Positions 34,510 to 46,411 of a stretch of DNA of 64,000 bases are shown here, in pieces. Source of the stretch: Pantoea nemavictus (GTDB lineage: Bacteria > Pseudomonadota > Gammaproteobacteria > Enterobacterales > Enterobacteriaceae); NCBI RefSeq assembly GCF_037479095.1, contig NZ_JBBGZW010000001.1, positions 2,852,001 to 2,916,000 of the forward strand. The letters are read 5' to 3'. Both the position numbers and the translations under genes were made by a program. The notes beneath the pieces were generated by a model, which was not told the origin of the DNA, made no database searches, and was given only the letters and a program-made list of their open reading frames with translations. Position 1 is the first letter of the stretch, and the number at the start of each line of letters is the position of its first letter.

Positions 34510-35867
34510 TTCCCGTTTCTCTGCAAACCCTCGCAGATATCAGCGGCGGCAAGCTGCACGGCGCTGATTTAACCGTTGCCGATGTCACAACCGATACGCG
34601 CAAAGTTACTGCCGGCAGCCTGTTTGTTGCGCTGGTAGGCGAACGTTTTGATGCTCATGATTTCGCCAGCGATGCCATTGCAAGCGGCGCTCAGGCTCTG
34701 CTGGTCAGTAAGCTATTGCCGATTTCTACCGCGCAGGTAGTGGTGGCCGATACGCGTATTGCCTTCGGACAACTCGCGGCATGGGTGCGCCAACAGGCGA
34801 AAGCGCGCGTGGTTGCCCTGACGGGATCGTCCGGTAAAACCTCGGTCAAAGAGATGACCGCCGCAATTTTGCGTCAGTGCGGCGAGACGCTCTATACCGC
34901 AGGTAACCTGAATAACGATTTCGGTGTACCGATGACGCTACTGCGTCTAACGAAAGAGCATGCCTACGCGGTGATTGAGCTGGGTGCCAACCATCAGGGC
35001 GAGATTGCCTACACCACCGCGCTGGTGCGTCCGGAAACCGCGCTGGTGAATAACCTTGCCGCCGCTCATCTGGAAGGTTTTGGTTCGCTAGCAGGAGTGG
35101 CGAAAGCCAAGGGCGAAATCTTTAACGGCTTGCCGGTGCACGGCACCGCTATCGTTAACGCCGACAGTAATGATCTGGCCAACTGGCAAACGCAGTTTGT
35201 GGATAAAACGTTGTGGCGCTTCTCGCCGCAGCCGATGGCCGATGCCGAATTCCGCGCCAGTGATATTGTGCTGCGCGCTGATGCCACGCTCTTTACCCTG
35301 CATACACCGCGTGGCGATATCGCGGTTGAGTTGCCGCTGCCGGGCCGTCATAACATCGCCAATGCGTTAGCAGCTGCCGCGCTGGCGCTGTCAGTGGATG
35401 CACCGCTGACTGCGATTCAAAATGGCCTTAAAACCTTACAGCCCGTTCCTGGTCGTCTGTTCCCGATTCGTCTCGCGGCCAATCAGTTGCTACTGGATGA
35501 CAGCTATAACGCCAACGTGGGTTCGATGACCGCCGCTGCGCAGGTACTCGGCGATATGCCGGGCTTCCGCGTGATGGTGGTAGGCGATATGGCGGAGTTG
35601 GGCGATGAAGCTGAACTCTGCCATCGACAGGTTGGCGATGCGGCAAAAGCGGCAGGCATCGATCGCGTGCTGAGCACCGGCTCATTAAGCCAGCTGATTG
35701 GTGAAAATAGCGGCAAAGGCGAGCATTTCGCCAGTAAAACCGCGCTGACTGAACGTTTACGCACATTGCTGTCCGAACATCAGGACATCACTATTTTGGT
35801 TAAAGGTTCACGTAGTGCCGCCATGGAGCAGGTAGTACAGAGCTTACAGGAGAAAGGAACATGCTAG
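34506..35867 (+). CDS. murF: UDP-MurNAc-tripeptide D-Ala-D-Ala ligase MurF
   Basis: Completes the UDP-MurNAc-pentapeptide by adding D-Ala-D-Ala. Length 453 (452 in E. coli). Domains run Mur_ligase N-terminal (about 25-100), central with P-loop GSSGKTS near 107 and [13 protein letters not shown] near 187, and C-terminal with [11 protein letters not shown] near 333. ATG overlaps the murE stop (ATGA), and its end overlaps mraY by 7 bases. Confidence 0.98.
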   Translation: MIPVSLQTLADISGGKLHGADLTVADVTTDTRKVTAGSLFVALVGERFDAHDFASDAIASGAQALLVSKLLPISTAQVVVADTRIAFGQLAAWVRQQAKARVVALTGSSGKTSVKEMTAAILRQCGETLYTAGNLNNDFGVPMTLLRLTKEHAYAVIELGANHQGEIAYTTALVRPETALVNNLAAAHLEGFGSLAGVAKAKGEIFNGLPVHGTAIVNADSNDLANWQTQFVDKTLWRFSPQPMADAEFRASDIVLRADATLFTLHTPRGDIAVELPLPGRHNIANALAAAALALSVDAPLTAIQNGLKTLQPVPGRLFPIRLAANQLLLDDSYNANVGSMTAAAQVLGDMPGFRVMVVGDMAELGDEAELCHRQVGDAAKAAGIDRVLSTGSLSQLIGENSGKGEHFASKTALTERLRTLLSEHQDITILVKGSRSAAMEQVVQSLQEKGTC

Positions 35868-36943
35868 TCTGGCTGGCCGAACATCTGGTCGCATTTTATT
35901 CCGGCTTTAACGTCTTCTCATATTTGACGTTCCGCGCCATTGTCAGCCTGCTGACCGCTCTGTTCATTTCTCTGTGGATGGGACCACGTCTGATTGCCTG
36001 GCTGCAGAAACTGCAGATTGGTCAGGTGGTGCGTAACGACGGCCCCGAGTCACACTTCAGCAAACGTGGCACGCCAACGATGGGCGGCGTGATGATCCTT
36101 ACCTCCATCACCATTTCGGTGCTGATGTGGGCGTATCCCTCCAATCCATACGTTTGGTGTGTTCTGGTGGTGCTGGTTGGTTTTGGCATCATCGGCTTTG
36201 TTGATGACTATCGCAAAGTGGTGCGCAAAGACACTAAAGGTCTTATCGCGCGCTGGAAATACTTCTGGATGTCAGTGATTTCACTCGCTGTGGCCTTCGC
36301 GTTGTTTATCGCTGGCAAAGATACTCCCGCGACACAACTGGTGGTGCCGTTCTTTAAGGACGTTATGCCGCAGCTGGGCTTGTTCTACGTGGTGTTGGCC
36401 TACTTCGTGATTGTCGGTACCGGTAACGCCGTTAACTTAACGGATGGCCTTGATGGGCTGGCAATTATGCCAACCGTGTTCGTGGCGGCGGGCTTTGCGC
36501 TGGTGGCGTGGGCAACCGGTAACGTCAAATTCGCTGAGTATCTGCACATTCCTTATTTACGGCACGCCGGTGAACTGGTGATTGTCTGTACCGCGATTGT
36601 CGGAGCGGGGCTCGGATTTTTGTGGTTCAACACCTATCCAGCACAAGTGTTCATGGGCGATGTCGGTTCATTAGCGCTGGGCGGCGCGCTTGGGACTATT
36701 GCAGTGCTGCTGCGCCAGGAGTTCCTGCTGTTGATTATGGGCGGCGTGTTTGTCGTAGAAACCCTGTCGGTAATTCTGCAGGTGGGATCGTTCAAGCTGC
36801 GCGGACAACGCATTTTCCGCATGGCACCGATTCACCATCACTATGAATTGAAAGGCTGGCCGGAGCCGCGCGTCATCGTGCGCTTCTGGATTATTTCGCT
36901 GATGCTGGTGCTGATTGGCCTGGCAACGCTGAAGGTACGTTAA
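35861..36943 (+). CDS. mraY: phospho-MurNAc-pentapeptide translocase MraY
   Basis: Integral membrane enzyme that moves phospho-MurNAc-pentapeptide to undecaprenyl phosphate, making lipid I. Length 360, as in E. coli, with about ten membrane helices. Active-site segments: [17 protein letters not shown] near 111-127, [14 protein letters not shown] near 188, [15 protein letters not shown] near 264, and the histidine motif [15 protein letters not shown] near 322. Confidence 0.98.
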   Translation: MLVWLAEHLVAFYSGFNVFSYLTFRAIVSLLTALFISLWMGPRLIAWLQKLQIGQVVRNDGPESHFSKRGTPTMGGVMILTSITISVLMWAYPSNPYVWCVLVVLVGFGIIGFVDDYRKVVRKDTKGLIARWKYFWMSVISLAVAFALFIAGKDTPATQLVVPFFKDVMPQLGLFYVVLAYFVIVGTGNAVNLTDGLDGLAIMPTVFVAAGFALVAWATGNVKFAEYLHIPYLRHAGELVIVCTAIVGAGLGFLWFNTYPAQVFMGDVGSLALGGALGTIAVLLRQEFLLLIMGGVFVVETLSVILQVGSFKLRGQRIFRMAPIHHHYELKGWPEPRVIVRFWIISLMLVLIGLATLKVR

Positions 36944-36945
36944 TC

Positions 36946-38262
36946 ATGGCTGACTATCGGGGCAGAAAAGTCGTCATCATCGGATTAGGCATTACTGGCC
37001 TGTCCTGTGTTGATTTCTTCCTTGCGCAAGGCGTTACGCCACGCGTGATGGATACCCGTGTCTCGCCGCCGGGACTGGACAAGCTGCCAGCCTCGGTTGA
37101 GCGCTATGTTGGCGGTATCAACAGCGATTGGCTGCTGGCGTCGGATCTGATTATTGCAAGCCCGGGTATCGCACTGGCACATCCTGCCTTAAGCGAGGCT
37201 GCTGATGCTGGCATTGAGATCATTGGCGATATCGAGTTGTTTTGTCGCGAAGCGCAGGCCCCGATTGTGGCGATTACTGGTTCAAACGGCAAAAGCACCG
37301 TGACGACGCTGGTGGGCGAAATGGCCCGCGCAGCAGGTTGGCAGGTGGGCGTTGGCGGCAACATTGGTTTGCCGGCGCTGACGCTACTGAAATCGCCAGC
37401 GCAGCTCTATGTGCTGGAGTTGTCCAGCTTCCAGCTCGAAACTACCCACAGTTTAAAAGCCGCGGCTGCGACGATCCTCAATCTTACCGAGGATCATATG
37501 GATCGCTATCCGTTGGGCATGCAGCAATATCGCGCGGCTAAGCTGCGCATTTACGAAAATGCCAGCGTCTGCGTAGTGAATGCTGATGATGGCATGACGA
37601 TGCCGGTGCGCGGTGTTGATCAGCGCTGCGTGAGCTTCGGTATCAACCTTGGCGATTATCATCTCAATCAGCAGCAGGGCAGCACCTGGCTGCGGGCGAA
37701 GGGCGAGAAAGTCCTGAATACCGATGAGATGACGTTGGTGGGGCAACATAACTACACCAACGCGCTGGCAGCACTGGCATTGGCTGACGCGGTGAACATT
37801 CCGCGCGCCTCCAGCCTGAAAGCCTTAACCACGCTCACCGGCCTGGCGCACCGCTTTCAGTTGGTGCATGAAGCCAATGGCGTGCGCTGGATTAACGATT
37901 CAAAAGCCACCAACGTCGGCAGCACTGAAGCGGCGCTGAATGGGCTGCAGGTAAAAGGAACGTTATGGCTGCTGCTCGGCGGCGACGGTAAGTCGGCTGA
38001 TTTCAGCCCGCTGGCGCGCTATCTGCAGGGTGACAAGGTGAAGCTGTTCTGCTTTGGTCGCGATGGCGATGCCTTAGCGGCGCTGCGCCCGGAGATTGCC
38101 ACGCGCACCGACACTATGCAGCAGGCGATGACGCAAATTGCTGCACAGGTGACAGCCGGCGATATGGTGCTGCTGTCACCTGCTTGCGCCAGCCTCGATC
38201 AATTCCGCAATTTTGAGCAGCGTGGCGATCAGTTCGCGCAGCTGGCGAAGGAGTTGAGTTGA
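36946..38262 (+). CDS. murD: UDP-MurNAc-L-alanine:D-glutamate ligase MurD
   Basis: Adds D-glutamate to UDP-MurNAc-L-alanine. The 438 residues equal E. coli MurD. Features: Rossmann start [16 protein letters not shown]-binding [11 protein letters not shown] near 112, [10 protein letters not shown] near 179, and [10 protein letters not shown] near 317 in the C-terminal domain. Two bases follow the mraY stop, and its stop shares a base with ftsW (TGATG). Confidence 0.98.
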   Translation: MADYRGRKVVIIGLGITGLSCVDFFLAQGVTPRVMDTRVSPPGLDKLPASVERYVGGINSDWLLASDLIIASPGIALAHPALSEAADAGIEIIGDIELFCREAQAPIVAITGSNGKSTVTTLVGEMARAAGWQVGVGGNIGLPALTLLKSPAQLYVLELSSFQLETTHSLKAAAATILNLTEDHMDRYPLGMQQYRAAKLRIYENASVCVVNADDGMTMPVRGVDQRCVSFGINLGDYHLNQQQGSTWLRAKGEKVLNTDEMTLVGQHNYTNALAALALADAVNIPRASSLKALTTLTGLAHRFQLVHEANGVRWINDSKATNVGSTEAALNGLQVKGTLWLLLGGDGKSADFSPLARYLQGDKVKLFCFGRDGDALAALRPEIATRTDTMQQAMTQIAAQVTAGDMVLLSPACASLDQFRNFEQRGDQFAQLAKELS

Positions 38263-39476
38263 TGCGCATTCCTGGAGCCGGTATCGCCAACTATCTGTCA
38301 CTGCGCCTACGCGATTGGGTGATGGGCGCACGCGACAATGATGATGCGCCGGTGGTGCTGTACGATCGCACGCTGCTATGGCTGACCTTTGGGCTGGCGC
38401 TGATCGGTTTCGTGATGGTGACCTCGGCATCCATGCCGGTGGGTCAACGTTTGAACGAAGATCCATTCTATTTTGCCAAGCGTGATGCGTTTTATATCGC
38501 ACTGGCGTTTGGCATGGCGTTAGTGACATTGCGCATCCCGATGGATTTCTGGCAGCGCTACAGCAACGTAATGCTGATGGTTTCGGTTGTGATGCTGCTG
38601 ATCGTATTAGTGGTGGGTAGCTCGGTAAATGGTGCGTCGCGCTGGATTGCCCTTGGCCCGCTGCGTATTCAGCCAGCTGAGCTCTCAAAATTAACGCTGT
38701 TCTGCTATCTCGCCAGCTATCTGGTGCGCAAAGTGGAAGAGGTGCGTAACAACTTCTGGGGCTTCTGTAAGCCGATGGGTGTGATGGTGGTGCTGGCGGT
38801 ATTGCTGCTGGCCCAGCCCGACCTCGGCACCGTGGTGGTGCTGTTTGTTACCACACTGGCGATGCTGTTTCTCGCCGGTGCGAAAATGTGGCAGTTCCTG
38901 GCGATCATTGGCTCCGGCATTTTTGCTGTGGTGCTGCTGATCATCGCCGAACCTTACCGTATGCGCCGCGTTACTTCCTTCTGGAATCCATGGGAAGATC
39001 CCTTTGGTAGCGGCTATCAGCTCACGCAGTCATTGATGGCGTTTGGACGCGGTGAGTTCTGGGGCCAGGGCTTAGGCAACTCGGTGCAGAAACTGGAATA
39101 TCTGCCGGAAGCACACACTGACTTTATCTTCTCCATCATCGGCGAAGAGTTGGGTTATGTCGGTGTGGTTTTGGCGCTGTTGATGGTATTCTTCGTCGCT
39201 TTTCGCGCGATGTCGATTGGTCGCCGTGCTCTGGAGATCGATCAGCGCTTCTCAGGCTTCCTCGCTTGTTCAATTGGCGTGTGGTTTAGCTTCCAGGCGC
39301 TGGTTAATGTCGGTGCGGCCGCGGGTATGCTGCCGACCAAAGGTCTGACACTGCCGCTGATCAGTTACGGTGGTTCGAGTCTGATCATCATGTCGACCGC
39401 CATCGTGTTTTTATTGCGCATAGATTATGAAACGCGTCTGGCAAAAGCCCAGGCGTTTACCCGAGGTGCTCGATGA
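38262..39476 (+). CDS. ftsW: septal peptidoglycan glycosyltransferase FtsW
   Basis: SEDS-family polymerase that extends septal glycan together with FtsI. ATG 38262 gives 404 residues (414 in E. coli); a TTG at 38259 is a less likely alternative. About ten membrane helices are visible, with SEDS hallmarks [21 protein letters not shown] near 127, [14 protein letters not shown] near 263, [18 protein letters not shown] near 281 (the catalytic aspartate region) and [10 protein letters not shown] near 366. The first 30 residues are a cytoplasmic tail that differs from E. coli. Confidence 0.97.
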   Translation: MRIPGAGIANYLSLRLRDWVMGARDNDDAPVVLYDRTLLWLTFGLALIGFVMVTSASMPVGQRLNEDPFYFAKRDAFYIALAFGMALVTLRIPMDFWQRYSNVMLMVSVVMLLIVLVVGSSVNGASRWIALGPLRIQPAELSKLTLFCYLASYLVRKVEEVRNNFWGFCKPMGVMVVLAVLLLAQPDLGTVVVLFVTTLAMLFLAGAKMWQFLAIIGSGIFAVVLLIIAEPYRMRRVTSFWNPWEDPFGSGYQLTQSLMAFGRGEFWGQGLGNSVQKLEYLPEAHTDFIFSIIGEELGYVGVVLALLMVFFVAFRAMSIGRRALEIDQRFSGFLACSIGVWFSFQALVNVGAAAGMLPTKGLTLPLISYGGSSLIIMSTAIVFLLRIDYETRLAKAQAFTRGAR

Positions 39477-40531
39477 GTGGCAAACGGCTGATGGTCATGG
39501 CAGGCGGTACTGGTGGACACGTGTTCCCCGGTCTGGCCGTTGCCCATCACCTGATGGAACAAGGCTGGCAGGTTCGCTGGCTGGGAACCGCTGACCGAAT
39601 GGAAGCGGATTTGGTGCCGAAAAACGGTATTGAGATTGATTTTATCCGCATCAGCGGTTTGCGCGGTAAAGGTGTGAAAGCGCAGTTACTGGCACCGGTA
39701 CGCATCATTAATGCGTGGCGCCAGGCGCGTCGCATCATGAAAAACTGGCAGCCGGATGTGGTGCTGGGCATGGGCGGTTATGTTTCAGGTCCCGGTGGTT
39801 TAGCGGCATGGAGCTGCGGGATTCCGGTGGTACTGCATGAGCAGAACGGCATTGCCGGACTCACCAACAAGTGGCTGGCAAAAATCGCTACCAAAGTGAT
39901 GCAGGCATTTCCGGGCGCATTCCCTAACGCCGAAGTGGTGGGAAATCCGGTGCGTACCGATGTGTTAGCTCTGCCGTTACCCGCAGTGCGACTGAGCGGA
40001 CGTTCTGGGTCGATTCGCGTGCTGGTAGTGGGTGGCAGTCAGGGCGCTCGCATCCTCAATCAGACCGTGCCACAAGTGGCTGCTGAGTTGGGCGAAGCGA
40101 TTACGGTTTGGCACCAAACCGGTAAAGGCGGACTGGAAATCGTGCAGCAGGCTTATCATGCAGCCGGCCAGCCGCAACATAAAGTCACCGAATTTATCGA
40201 TGACATGGCAGAAGCCTACGCGTGGGCGGATGTGGTTGTCTGTCGCTCCGGCGCATTGACGGTCAGTGAAGTCGCTGCCGCAGGTTTACCGGCGATCTTC
40301 GTGCCGTTCCAGCATAAAGATCGTCAGCAGTACTGGAATGCGTTGCCGCTGGAAAAAGCGGGCGCAGCCAAAATTTTCGAGCAGCCGCAATTTACTGCGG
40401 CTGTAGTAGCGGACACGCTGCGTCACTGGGATCGCACCACATTATTGGCGATGGCAGAGAAAGCCCGTCAGGTGGCGATTCCCGATGCAACCGAGCGGGT
40501 TGCAAATGAAGTGGCACGTGTCGCGAAGTAA
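39473..40531 (+). CDS. murG: lipid II synthase MurG
   Basis: Membrane-associated GT28 glycosyltransferase that adds GlcNAc from UDP-GlcNAc to lipid I. Length 352 (355 in E. coli). N-terminal glycine motif [16 protein letters not shown] near 9-24, second [15 protein letters not shown] near 102, [13 protein letters not shown] near 124, [11 protein letters not shown] near 186, and the UDP-GlcNAc site [20 protein letters not shown] near 256. Starts inside the ftsW end (4-base overlap). Confidence 0.98.
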   Translation: MSGKRLMVMAGGTGGHVFPGLAVAHHLMEQGWQVRWLGTADRMEADLVPKNGIEIDFIRISGLRGKGVKAQLLAPVRIINAWRQARRIMKNWQPDVVLGMGGYVSGPGGLAAWSCGIPVVLHEQNGIAGLTNKWLAKIATKVMQAFPGAFPNAEVVGNPVRTDVLALPLPAVRLSGRSGSIRVLVVGGSQGARILNQTVPQVAAELGEAITVWHQTGKGGLEIVQQAYHAAGQPQHKVTEFIDDMAEAYAWADVVVCRSGALTVSEVAAAGLPAIFVPFQHKDRQQYWNALPLEKAGAAKIFEQPQFTAAVVADTLRHWDRTTLLAMAEKARQVAIPDATERVANEVARVAK

Positions 40532-40601
40532 ATTAATCGGCCAGTTGATTTGGCCCGTACCTTCAGCAGGTACAAACGGGAAAAACAGGTAATTGAAACA
40601 G

Positions 40602-42077
40602 ATGAATACACAACAATTGGCAAAACTGCGTTCTATTGTGCCCGAGATGCGTCGCGTCCGGCACATTCACTTTGTCGGCATCGGTGGTGCTGGCATGGGC
40701 GGTATTGCCGAGGTGTTGGCGAACGAAGGTTATCACATCAGCGGTTCTGATCTGGCGCCGAACCCGGTGACACAGCATTTGGCCGCGTTGGGCGCGACGA
40801 TTTACTTCAACCATCGCCCGGAAAACGTCACCGATGCGAGTGTAGTCGTGGTGTCTACGGCCGTGGCGCAGGATAACCCTGAGCTGGTGGCCGCGCGCGA
40901 ACAGCGCATTCCCGTGATTCGTCGCGCGGAGATGCTGGCCGAACTGATGCGCTTCCGTCACGGCATTGCCGTGGCTGGCACGCACGGTAAAACCACCACT
41001 ACCGCAATGGTGACCAGCATTTATGCGGAGGGCGGACTGGATCCGACTTTCGTCAACGGTGGCTTAGTGAAAGCTGCGGGAACGCATGCGCGCCTTGGCA
41101 GCAGCCGTTACCTGATTGCGGAAGCGGACGAAAGTGACGCGTCCTTCCTGCATCTGCAGCCGATGGTGGCGATTGTTACCAACATCGAAGCCGACCATAT
41201 GGACACTTATCAAGGCGATTTCGAGAACCTGAAGCAGACCTTCATTAACTTCCTGCACAACCTGCCATTCTACGGACGTGCGGTGATGTGTGTTGATGAC
41301 GCGGTGATTCGTGATCTGATTCCGCGTGTAGGCCGCCAGGTTACCACATACGGCTTCAGCGAAGACGCCGATGTACGTATCGAGAATTACGAACAGCGTG
41401 GCGCGCAAGGTCATTTCACTCTGATTCGCCATGATAAACCGGTGCTGAAAGTGACGCTGAATGCGCCCGGTCGACATAACGCATTAAACGCGGCGGCGGC
41501 TGTGGCCGTAGCCAGCGAAGAAGGGATTGAAGACAACGCGATTCTGGCCGCACTGGAGAGCTTCCAGGGAACCGGGCGCCGCTTTGACGTACTGGGCGAG
41601 TTTGATACCGCCGCCGTCAATGGCAACCCGGGCAGCGCGATGTTGGTCGATGATTATGGCCACCATCCAACCGAAGTTGATGTCACCATCAAAGCGGCAC
41701 GTGCGGGCTGGCCTGACAAAAAGCTGGTTATGGTGTTCCAGCCGCATCGCTACACGCGTACGCGTGACCTGTTTGATGATTTCGCCAATGTGCTGTCGCA
41801 GGTTGATGTACTGCTGATGCTGGATGTTTATCCAGCCGGTGAAGCCGCCATTCCGGGCGCTGACAGTCGCTCGCTGTGCCGCGCGATTCGTAATCGTGGC
41901 AAGGTTGATCCCATTTTGGTCTCTGAGCATGACGCTTTACCAGATGCTTTGGCACCGTTGCTGTCGGGCGACGATCTGGTGATCGTTCAGGGCGCAGGTA
42001 ACATCGGCAAGATTGCACGTAAGCTGGCCGATAGCCAACTGCAGCCGGCGGTTAAGACGGAGGCGCGTCATGACTGA
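40602..42077 (+). CDS. murC: UDP-MurNAc:L-alanine ligase MurC
   Basis: First of the four Mur amino acid ligases. ATG 40602 ([20 protein letters not shown]) gives 491 residues, as in E. coli; an in-frame TTG three codons earlier is unlikely. Landmarks: [15 protein letters not shown] near 26, P-loop [11 protein letters not shown] near 124, [12 protein letters not shown] near 172 and [10 protein letters not shown] near 345. It is the only cluster gene preceded by a real gap (70 bases after murG), and its SD is weak. Confidence 0.98.
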   Translation: MNTQQLAKLRSIVPEMRRVRHIHFVGIGGAGMGGIAEVLANEGYHISGSDLAPNPVTQHLAALGATIYFNHRPENVTDASVVVVSTAVAQDNPELVAAREQRIPVIRRAEMLAELMRFRHGIAVAGTHGKTTTTAMVTSIYAEGGLDPTFVNGGLVKAAGTHARLGSSRYLIAEADESDASFLHLQPMVAIVTNIEADHMDTYQGDFENLKQTFINFLHNLPFYGRAVMCVDDAVIRDLIPRVGRQVTTYGFSEDADVRIENYEQRGAQGHFTLIRHDKPVLKVTLNAPGRHNALNAAAAVAVASEEGIEDNAILAALESFQGTGRRFDVLGEFDTAAVNGNPGSAMLVDDYGHHPTEVDVTIKAARAGWPDKKLVMVFQPHRYTRTRDLFDDFANVLSQVDVLLMLDVYPAGEAAIPGADSRSLCRAIRNRGKVDPILVSEHDALPDALAPLLSGDDLVIVQGAGNIGKIARKLADSQLQPAVKTEARHD

Positions 42078-42990
42078 GAAGGTCGCAGTATTGATGGGCG
42101 GTACCTCGGCAGAGCGTGAAGTGTCGCTGATGTCAGGTGCGGCCGTGCTGGCCGGGCTGCGTGAAATGGGCATTGATGCACATGCTGTTGATACGCGTGA
42201 TGTGTCGGTGCTGGATCTGAAACAGCAAGGCTTTGCTAAGGCGTTTATCGCGCTGCACGGCCGCGGTGGCGAAGACGGCACGTTACAAGCGGTGCTGGAT
42301 TTTTTGCAGCTGCCGTATACCGGCAGCGGCGTGATGGCTTCTGCCATCACCATGGACAAACTGCGCAGTAAATTGCTGTGGCAGGGCAGGGGATTGCCTT
42401 CAGGCAAATTCGTCTGGCTAACGCGTCAGCAGCATCAGCAAGGTTTGGATGCGGATACCGTTGCCGCCATACAAGCATTGGGTTTACCGCTGTTTGTTAA
42501 GCCAAGCTGCGAAGGTTCCAGCGTTGGCATCAGCCGCGTAAACCATGCGGATGCGCTACCTGCGGCGTTAGAAGAAGCATTTCGTCATGATGACGACGTA
42601 TTAATTGAAGCTTTTTTAAGCGGCGCAGAGTACACCGTAGGCATCGTGGGTGAACAAATTCTGCCTTCTATCAGAATTAAAACCGCCAGCGAGTTCTATG
42701 ACTATGAAGCTAAATACATTTCTGACGATACTGAATACTTCTGTCCGAGCGGTTTAAGTGCTGAGCGAGAAGCAGAATTGCAGAAATTGGTATGGGCAGC
42801 CTGGCGCGCGCTGGGTTGCAGCGGCTGGGGCCGCGTTGACGTGATGGCCGATGGTGAGGGTAATTTCCAGCTGCTGGAAGTGAATACCTCGCCAGGCATG
42901 ACCAGCCATAGTTTGGTGCCAATGGGCGCTAAGCAGGCGGGATACAGCTTCCCTCAATTGGTAGCGCGTATTCTGGAGCTGGCTGACTGA
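42070..42990 (+). CDS. ddlB: D-alanine-D-alanine ligase DdlB
   Basis: ATP-grasp enzyme that makes the D-Ala-D-Ala used by MurF. ATG 42070 ([20 protein letters not shown]) gives 306 residues, as in E. coli; the longer open frame from 42013 is inside mur[14 protein letters not shown] near 62, [13 protein letters not shown] near 143 and the C-terminal metal site [13 protein letters not shown] near 269 are intact. The start overlaps the murC stop by 8 bases. Sequence drift from E. coli is greater here than in neighbouring mur genes. Confidence 0.97.
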   Translation: MTEKVAVLMGGTSAEREVSLMSGAAVLAGLREMGIDAHAVDTRDVSVLDLKQQGFAKAFIALHGRGGEDGTLQAVLDFLQLPYTGSGVMASAITMDKLRSKLLWQGRGLPSGKFVWLTRQQHQQGLDADTVAAIQALGLPLFVKPSCEGSSVGISRVNHADALPAALEEAFRHDDDVLIEAFLSGAEYTVGIVGEQILPSIRIKTASEFYDYEAKYISDDTEYFCPSGLSAEREAELQKLVWAAWRALGCSGWGRVDVMADGEGNFQLLEVNTSPGMTSHSLVPMGAKQAGYSFPQLVARILELAD

Positions 42991-42991
42991 T

Positions 42992-43831
42992 ATGTCTCAG
43001 GCGGCGATACGAGTACGCAATCGCGAACCTCAGGAGCGTCTACGCTCCGGGCGTAGCAACGGTGCACGACTGTTCGGCATCGTGTTCCTGCTGATTGTGC
43101 TGGGCATCATGGTGGCGGGCGGCCTTGTGGTGCTGAAGTGGATGAATGACGCCTCGCGCTTACCCTTATCAAAGCTGGTAGTAACGGGCCAAACCCACTA
43201 CACCACGCATGATGATATTCGCCAGGCCATTTTATCGCTCGGTGCACCGGGGACATTCATGTCGCAGAACGTGGATATCATCCAGCAGCAGATTGAGCGT
43301 TTACCCTGGATTAAGCAGGTCAGTGTGCGGAAGCAGTGGCCTGATGAGCTGAAGATAAACCTGGTGGAGTATGTTCCGGTCGCACGTTGGAACGATTCAC
43401 ACATGGTCGATGCCGATGGCGTCTCCTTCAGCGTCCCGGCCAGCCACGTTGGCAAAGAAACCTTGCCAATGCTGTATGGCCCGGAAGGCAGTGAAAATGA
43501 GGTGTTAGCCGGCTATCACACCATGAGTGATGTGTTGAAGGCTAACAAGTTTACCCTGAAGGTCGCGTCGATGACGGCGCGGCGCTCGTGGCAGTTGGTG
43601 ACCAGTGACGATGTGCGCATCGAGTTGGGACGCAGCGATACCATGAAGCGTCTGAACCGTTTTATAGAGCTTTATCCGGATCTGCAGCAGCATGGTCTGA
43701 GTCAGAATCAGCGCATCACCTATGTCGATTTGCGATATGACTCCGGCGCCGCAGTTGGTTGGGCAGCAGCACCGATTGAGCCACAGGACAGTAATCAGCA
43801 ACAGAACCAGGCACAGGCTAAACCACAATGA
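42992..43831 (+). CDS. ftsQ: cell division protein FtsQ
   Basis: Bitopic division protein that scaffolds FtsL and FtsB. It has 279 residues (276 in E. coli): basic cytoplasmic tail (1-28), one membrane helix (about 28-50), POTRA domain (about 56-126: [14 protein letters not shown] to [14 protein letters not shown]), then the beta domain ending in a Gln-rich tail. The order ddlB-ftsQ-ftsA-ftsZ is the standard one. Its end overlaps ftsA by 4 bases. Confidence 0.97.
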   Translation: MSQAAIRVRNREPQERLRSGRSNGARLFGIVFLLIVLGIMVAGGLVVLKWMNDASRLPLSKLVVTGQTHYTTHDDIRQAILSLGAPGTFMSQNVDIIQQQIERLPWIKQVSVRKQWPDELKINLVEYVPVARWNDSHMVDADGVSFSVPASHVGKETLPMLYGPEGSENEVLAGYHTMSDVLKANKFTLKVASMTARRSWQLVTSDDVRIELGRSDTMKRLNRFIELYPDLQQHGLSQNQRITYVDLRYDSGAAVGWAAAPIEPQDSNQQQNQAQAKPQ

Positions 43832-45084
43832 TCAAGGCAACGGACAGAAAACTGGTAGTAGGACTCGAAATTGGCACCGCGAAGGTGTCCGCCCTGGTTG
43901 GGGAAATTCTGCCCGATGGTATGGTCAATATTATTGGGGTGGGCAGTTGCCCGTCTCGCGGCATGGATAAAGGCGGCGTAAACGATCTTGAGTCGGTGGT
44001 GAAATGCGTACAGCGAGCCATCGATCAGGCTGAACTGATGGCGGATTGCCAGATTTCATCGGTCTACCTTGCTTTATCGGGCAAACATATCAGTTGCCAG
44101 AACGAAATCGGGATGGTTCCGATTTCGGAAGAGGAAGTGACTCAGGATGATGTAGAGAACGTGGTGCATACGGCGAAATCCGTTCGCGTACGTGATGAAC
44201 ATCGTATCCTGCATGTCATTCCGCAGGAATATGCCATCGATTACCAGGAAGGCATCAAGAATCCGGTGGGACTTTCCGGCGTGCGTATGCAGGCGAAAGT
44301 ACATTTGATCACCTGCCACAACGATATGGCAAAAAATATTGTCAAAGCCGTTGAACGTTGCGGCCTGAAAGTTGACCAACTGATTTTTGCCGGACTGGCC
44401 TCCAGTTTCTCAGTATTAACTGAAGACGAACGTGAGCTGGGAGTCTGTGTTGTTGATATCGGTGGCGGTACAATGGATATCGCTGTCTATACTGGCGGTG
44501 CACTGCGTCATACCAAAGTGATCCCGTATGCTGGGAACGTGGTAACCAGTGATATTGCCTACGCTTTTGGCACGCCGCCAACTGACGCGGAAGCGATTAA
44601 AGTGCGTCACGGTTGTGCATTGGGCTCGATTGTCGGCAAAGACGAAAACGTAGAGGTGCCGAGCGTGGGTGGTCGTCCACCACGTAGCCTGCAGCGTCAA
44701 ACGCTGGCGGAAGTGATTGAGCCGCGTTACACCGAACTGCTGAATCTGGTCAATGACGAGATTCTGCAACTACAGGAGCAGCTGCGCCAGCAGGGCGTAA
44801 AACATCATCTGGCAGCGGGTATCGTGCTGACCGGTGGTGCGGCGCAGATTGAAGGTTTGGCAGCCTGCGCACAGCGCGTGTTTCACACGCAAGTGCGCAT
44901 TGGACAGCCGCTTAACATCACCGGCCTGACGGATTATGCGCAGGAGCCGTATTACTCTACGGCGGTTGGCCTGCTGCATTACGGCAAAGAGTCACACATG
45001 AACGGTGATGCAGAAACGGAAAAACGTGCTTCGGTGGGCAATTGGTTTAAGCGAATCAACAGCTGGCTGAAGAAAGAGTTTTAA
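43828..45084 (+). CDS. ftsA: cell division protein FtsA
   Basis: Actin-like ATPase that tethers FtsZ to the inner membrane. Length 418 (420 in E. coli). Nucleotide-binding segments: [16 protein letters not shown] near 11, [17 protein letters not shown] near 209 and [14 protein letters not shown] near 332. The C-terminal amphipathic membrane-targeting helix is visible as [16 protein letters not shown] perfect 9-bp inverted repeat follows before ftsZ. Confidence 0.98.
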   Translation: MIKATDRKLVVGLEIGTAKVSALVGEILPDGMVNIIGVGSCPSRGMDKGGVNDLESVVKCVQRAIDQAELMADCQISSVYLALSGKHISCQNEIGMVPISEEEVTQDDVENVVHTAKSVRVRDEHRILHVIPQEYAIDYQEGIKNPVGLSGVRMQAKVHLITCHNDMAKNIVKAVERCGLKVDQLIFAGLASSFSVLTEDERELGVCVVDIGGGTMDIAVYTGGALRHTKVIPYAGNVVTSDIAYAFGTPPTDAEAIKVRHGCALGSIVGKDENVEVPSVGGRPPRSLQRQTLAEVIEPRYTELLNLVNDEILQLQEQLRQQGVKHHLAAGIVLTGGAAQIEGLAACAQRVFHTQVRIGQPLNITGLTDYAQEPYYSTAVGLLHYGKESHMNGDAETEKRASVGNWFKRINSWLKKEF

Positions 45085-45095
45085 TTTTTGAAAAA

Positions 45096-45126
45096 GGAGA
45101 TCATGCTGGCAATGTTTATGATCTCC
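45096..45126 (+). other. hairpin in the ftsA-ftsZ gap
   Basis: GGAGATCAT (45096-45104) and ATGATCTCC (45118-45126) are perfectly complementary, with a 13-base loop, 30 bases upstream of the ftsZ ATG. The only gap longer than a few bases between ftsQ and ftsZ is taken up by this structure. Possible roles are mRNA processing or stability; I see no T-run for termination. Confidence 0.55.
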
Positions 45127-45155
45127 AGGCGACAGGCACATAACGGAGAGAAATC

Positions 45156-46310
45156 ATGTTTGAACCTATGGAATTAACCAATGACGCGGTGATTAAAGTC
45201 ATCGGCGTCGGCGGTGGCGGCGGCAACGCCGTAGAGCACATGGTACGCGAGCGTATCGAAGGTGTAGAATTCTTCGCTGTAAACACCGACGCGCAAGCGT
45301 TGCGTAAGACAGCGGTCGGCCAGACGATCCAGATCGGGACCAATATCACTAAAGGTCTCGGTGCAGGTGCGAACCCAGAAGTGGGCCGTAACTCTGCGGA
45401 AGAGGATCGCGAAGCACTGCGTGCTGCGCTGGATGGTGCAGACATGGTGTTCATCGCCGCAGGCATGGGTGGCGGTACCGGTACTGGTGCAGCGCCAGTT
45501 GTGGCTGAAGTAGCAAAAGATTTGGGTATCCTGACCGTTGCGGTGGTGACTAAGCCATTCAACTTCGAAGGCAAAAAGCGTATGGCTTTTGCTGAGCAGG
45601 GTATCGCCGAACTTTCTAAGCACGTCGATTCATTAATCACTATTCCTAACGACAAATTGCTGAAAGTTCTTGGCCGTGGCATCTCTTTGCTGGATGCGTT
45701 TGGTGCAGCCAACGACGTGTTGAAAGGTGCAGTGCAGGGTATCGCTGAGCTGATCACGCGTCCTGGACTGATGAACGTCGACTTTGCGGACGTACGTACC
45801 GTGATGTCAGAAATGGGTTACGCCATGATGGGTTCCGGTGTGGCATGCGGTGAAGACCGTGCGGAAGAAGCGGCAGAAATGGCTATCTCCAGTCCACTGC
45901 TGGAAGATATCGACCTGTCTGGCGCGCGCGGCGTGTTGGTCAACATCACTGCCGGCTTCGACCTGCGTCTGGACGAGTTTGAAACCGTGGGTAACACTAT
46001 CCGCGCCTTTGCGTCTGACAACGCTACCGTAGTAATCGGTACATCTCTGGATCCAGAGATGAATGACGAACTGCGCGTAACCGTAGTTGCCACCGGTATT
46101 GGCATGGATAAGCGTCCAGAAATCACGTTAGTGACCAACAAACCGGCTACTCAACCTGTGATGGATCATCGCTACCAGCAGCATGGCATGGCGCCACTGC
46201 CGCAGGAGCAGAAGCCTGCAGCTAAAGTGGTGAATGAGCAACCAGCATCATCCAGCAAAGAACCCGACTACCTTGATATTCCAGCCTTCCTGCGTAAACA
46301 GGCAGACTAA
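45156..46310 (+). CDS. ftsZ: cell division GTPase FtsZ
   Basis: Tubulin homologue that forms the Z ring. Length 384 (383 in E. coli). The GTP-binding G-box [11 protein letters not shown] lies near 106-116, the T7 catalytic loop NVDFADV near 207, followed by a Pro/Gln-rich linker and the conserved C-terminal peptide [14 protein letters not shown] that binds FtsA and ZipA. Preceded by a good SD (GGAGAG). Confidence 0.99.
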   Translation: MFEPMELTNDAVIKVIGVGGGGGNAVEHMVRERIEGVEFFAVNTDAQALRKTAVGQTIQIGTNITKGLGAGANPEVGRNSAEEDREALRAALDGADMVFIAAGMGGGTGTGAAPVVAEVAKDLGILTVAVVTKPFNFEGKKRMAFAEQGIAELSKHVDSLITIPNDKLLKVLGRGISLLDAFGAANDVLKGAVQGIAELITRPGLMNVDFADVRTVMSEMGYAMMGSGVACGEDRAEEAAEMAISSPLLEDIDLSGARGVLVNITAGFDLRLDEFETVGNTIRAFASDNATVVIGTSLDPEMNDELRVTVVATGIGMDKRPEITLVTNKPATQPVMDHRYQQHGMAPLPQEQKPAAKVVNEQPASSSKEPDYLDIPAFLRKQAD

Positions 46311-46324
46311 GAATATCCCGATAA

Positions 46325-46353
46325 TTGGGATTCTCCGCTCTTTGTGCTAAAGT
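46325..46353 (+). promoter_or_regulatory. candidate lpxC promoter
   Basis: TTGGGA (46325-46330), a 17-base spacer and TAAAGT (46348-46353) in the 101-base ftsZ-lpxC gap. Gives a leader of about 50 bases. Read from consensus only. Confidence 0.5.
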
Positions 46354-46411
46354 ATTCCCCCGCTGGTAATTTATACTGGCGGTCGGAAGGGTAATATTGC
46401 GAGATAAAGCG

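Noticed and set aside
45116..45757. 213-codon open frame antisense to ftsZ.
   Set aside because: Ser/Ala/Pro-rich composition typical of an antisense frame; lies wholly over conserved ftsZ sequence.
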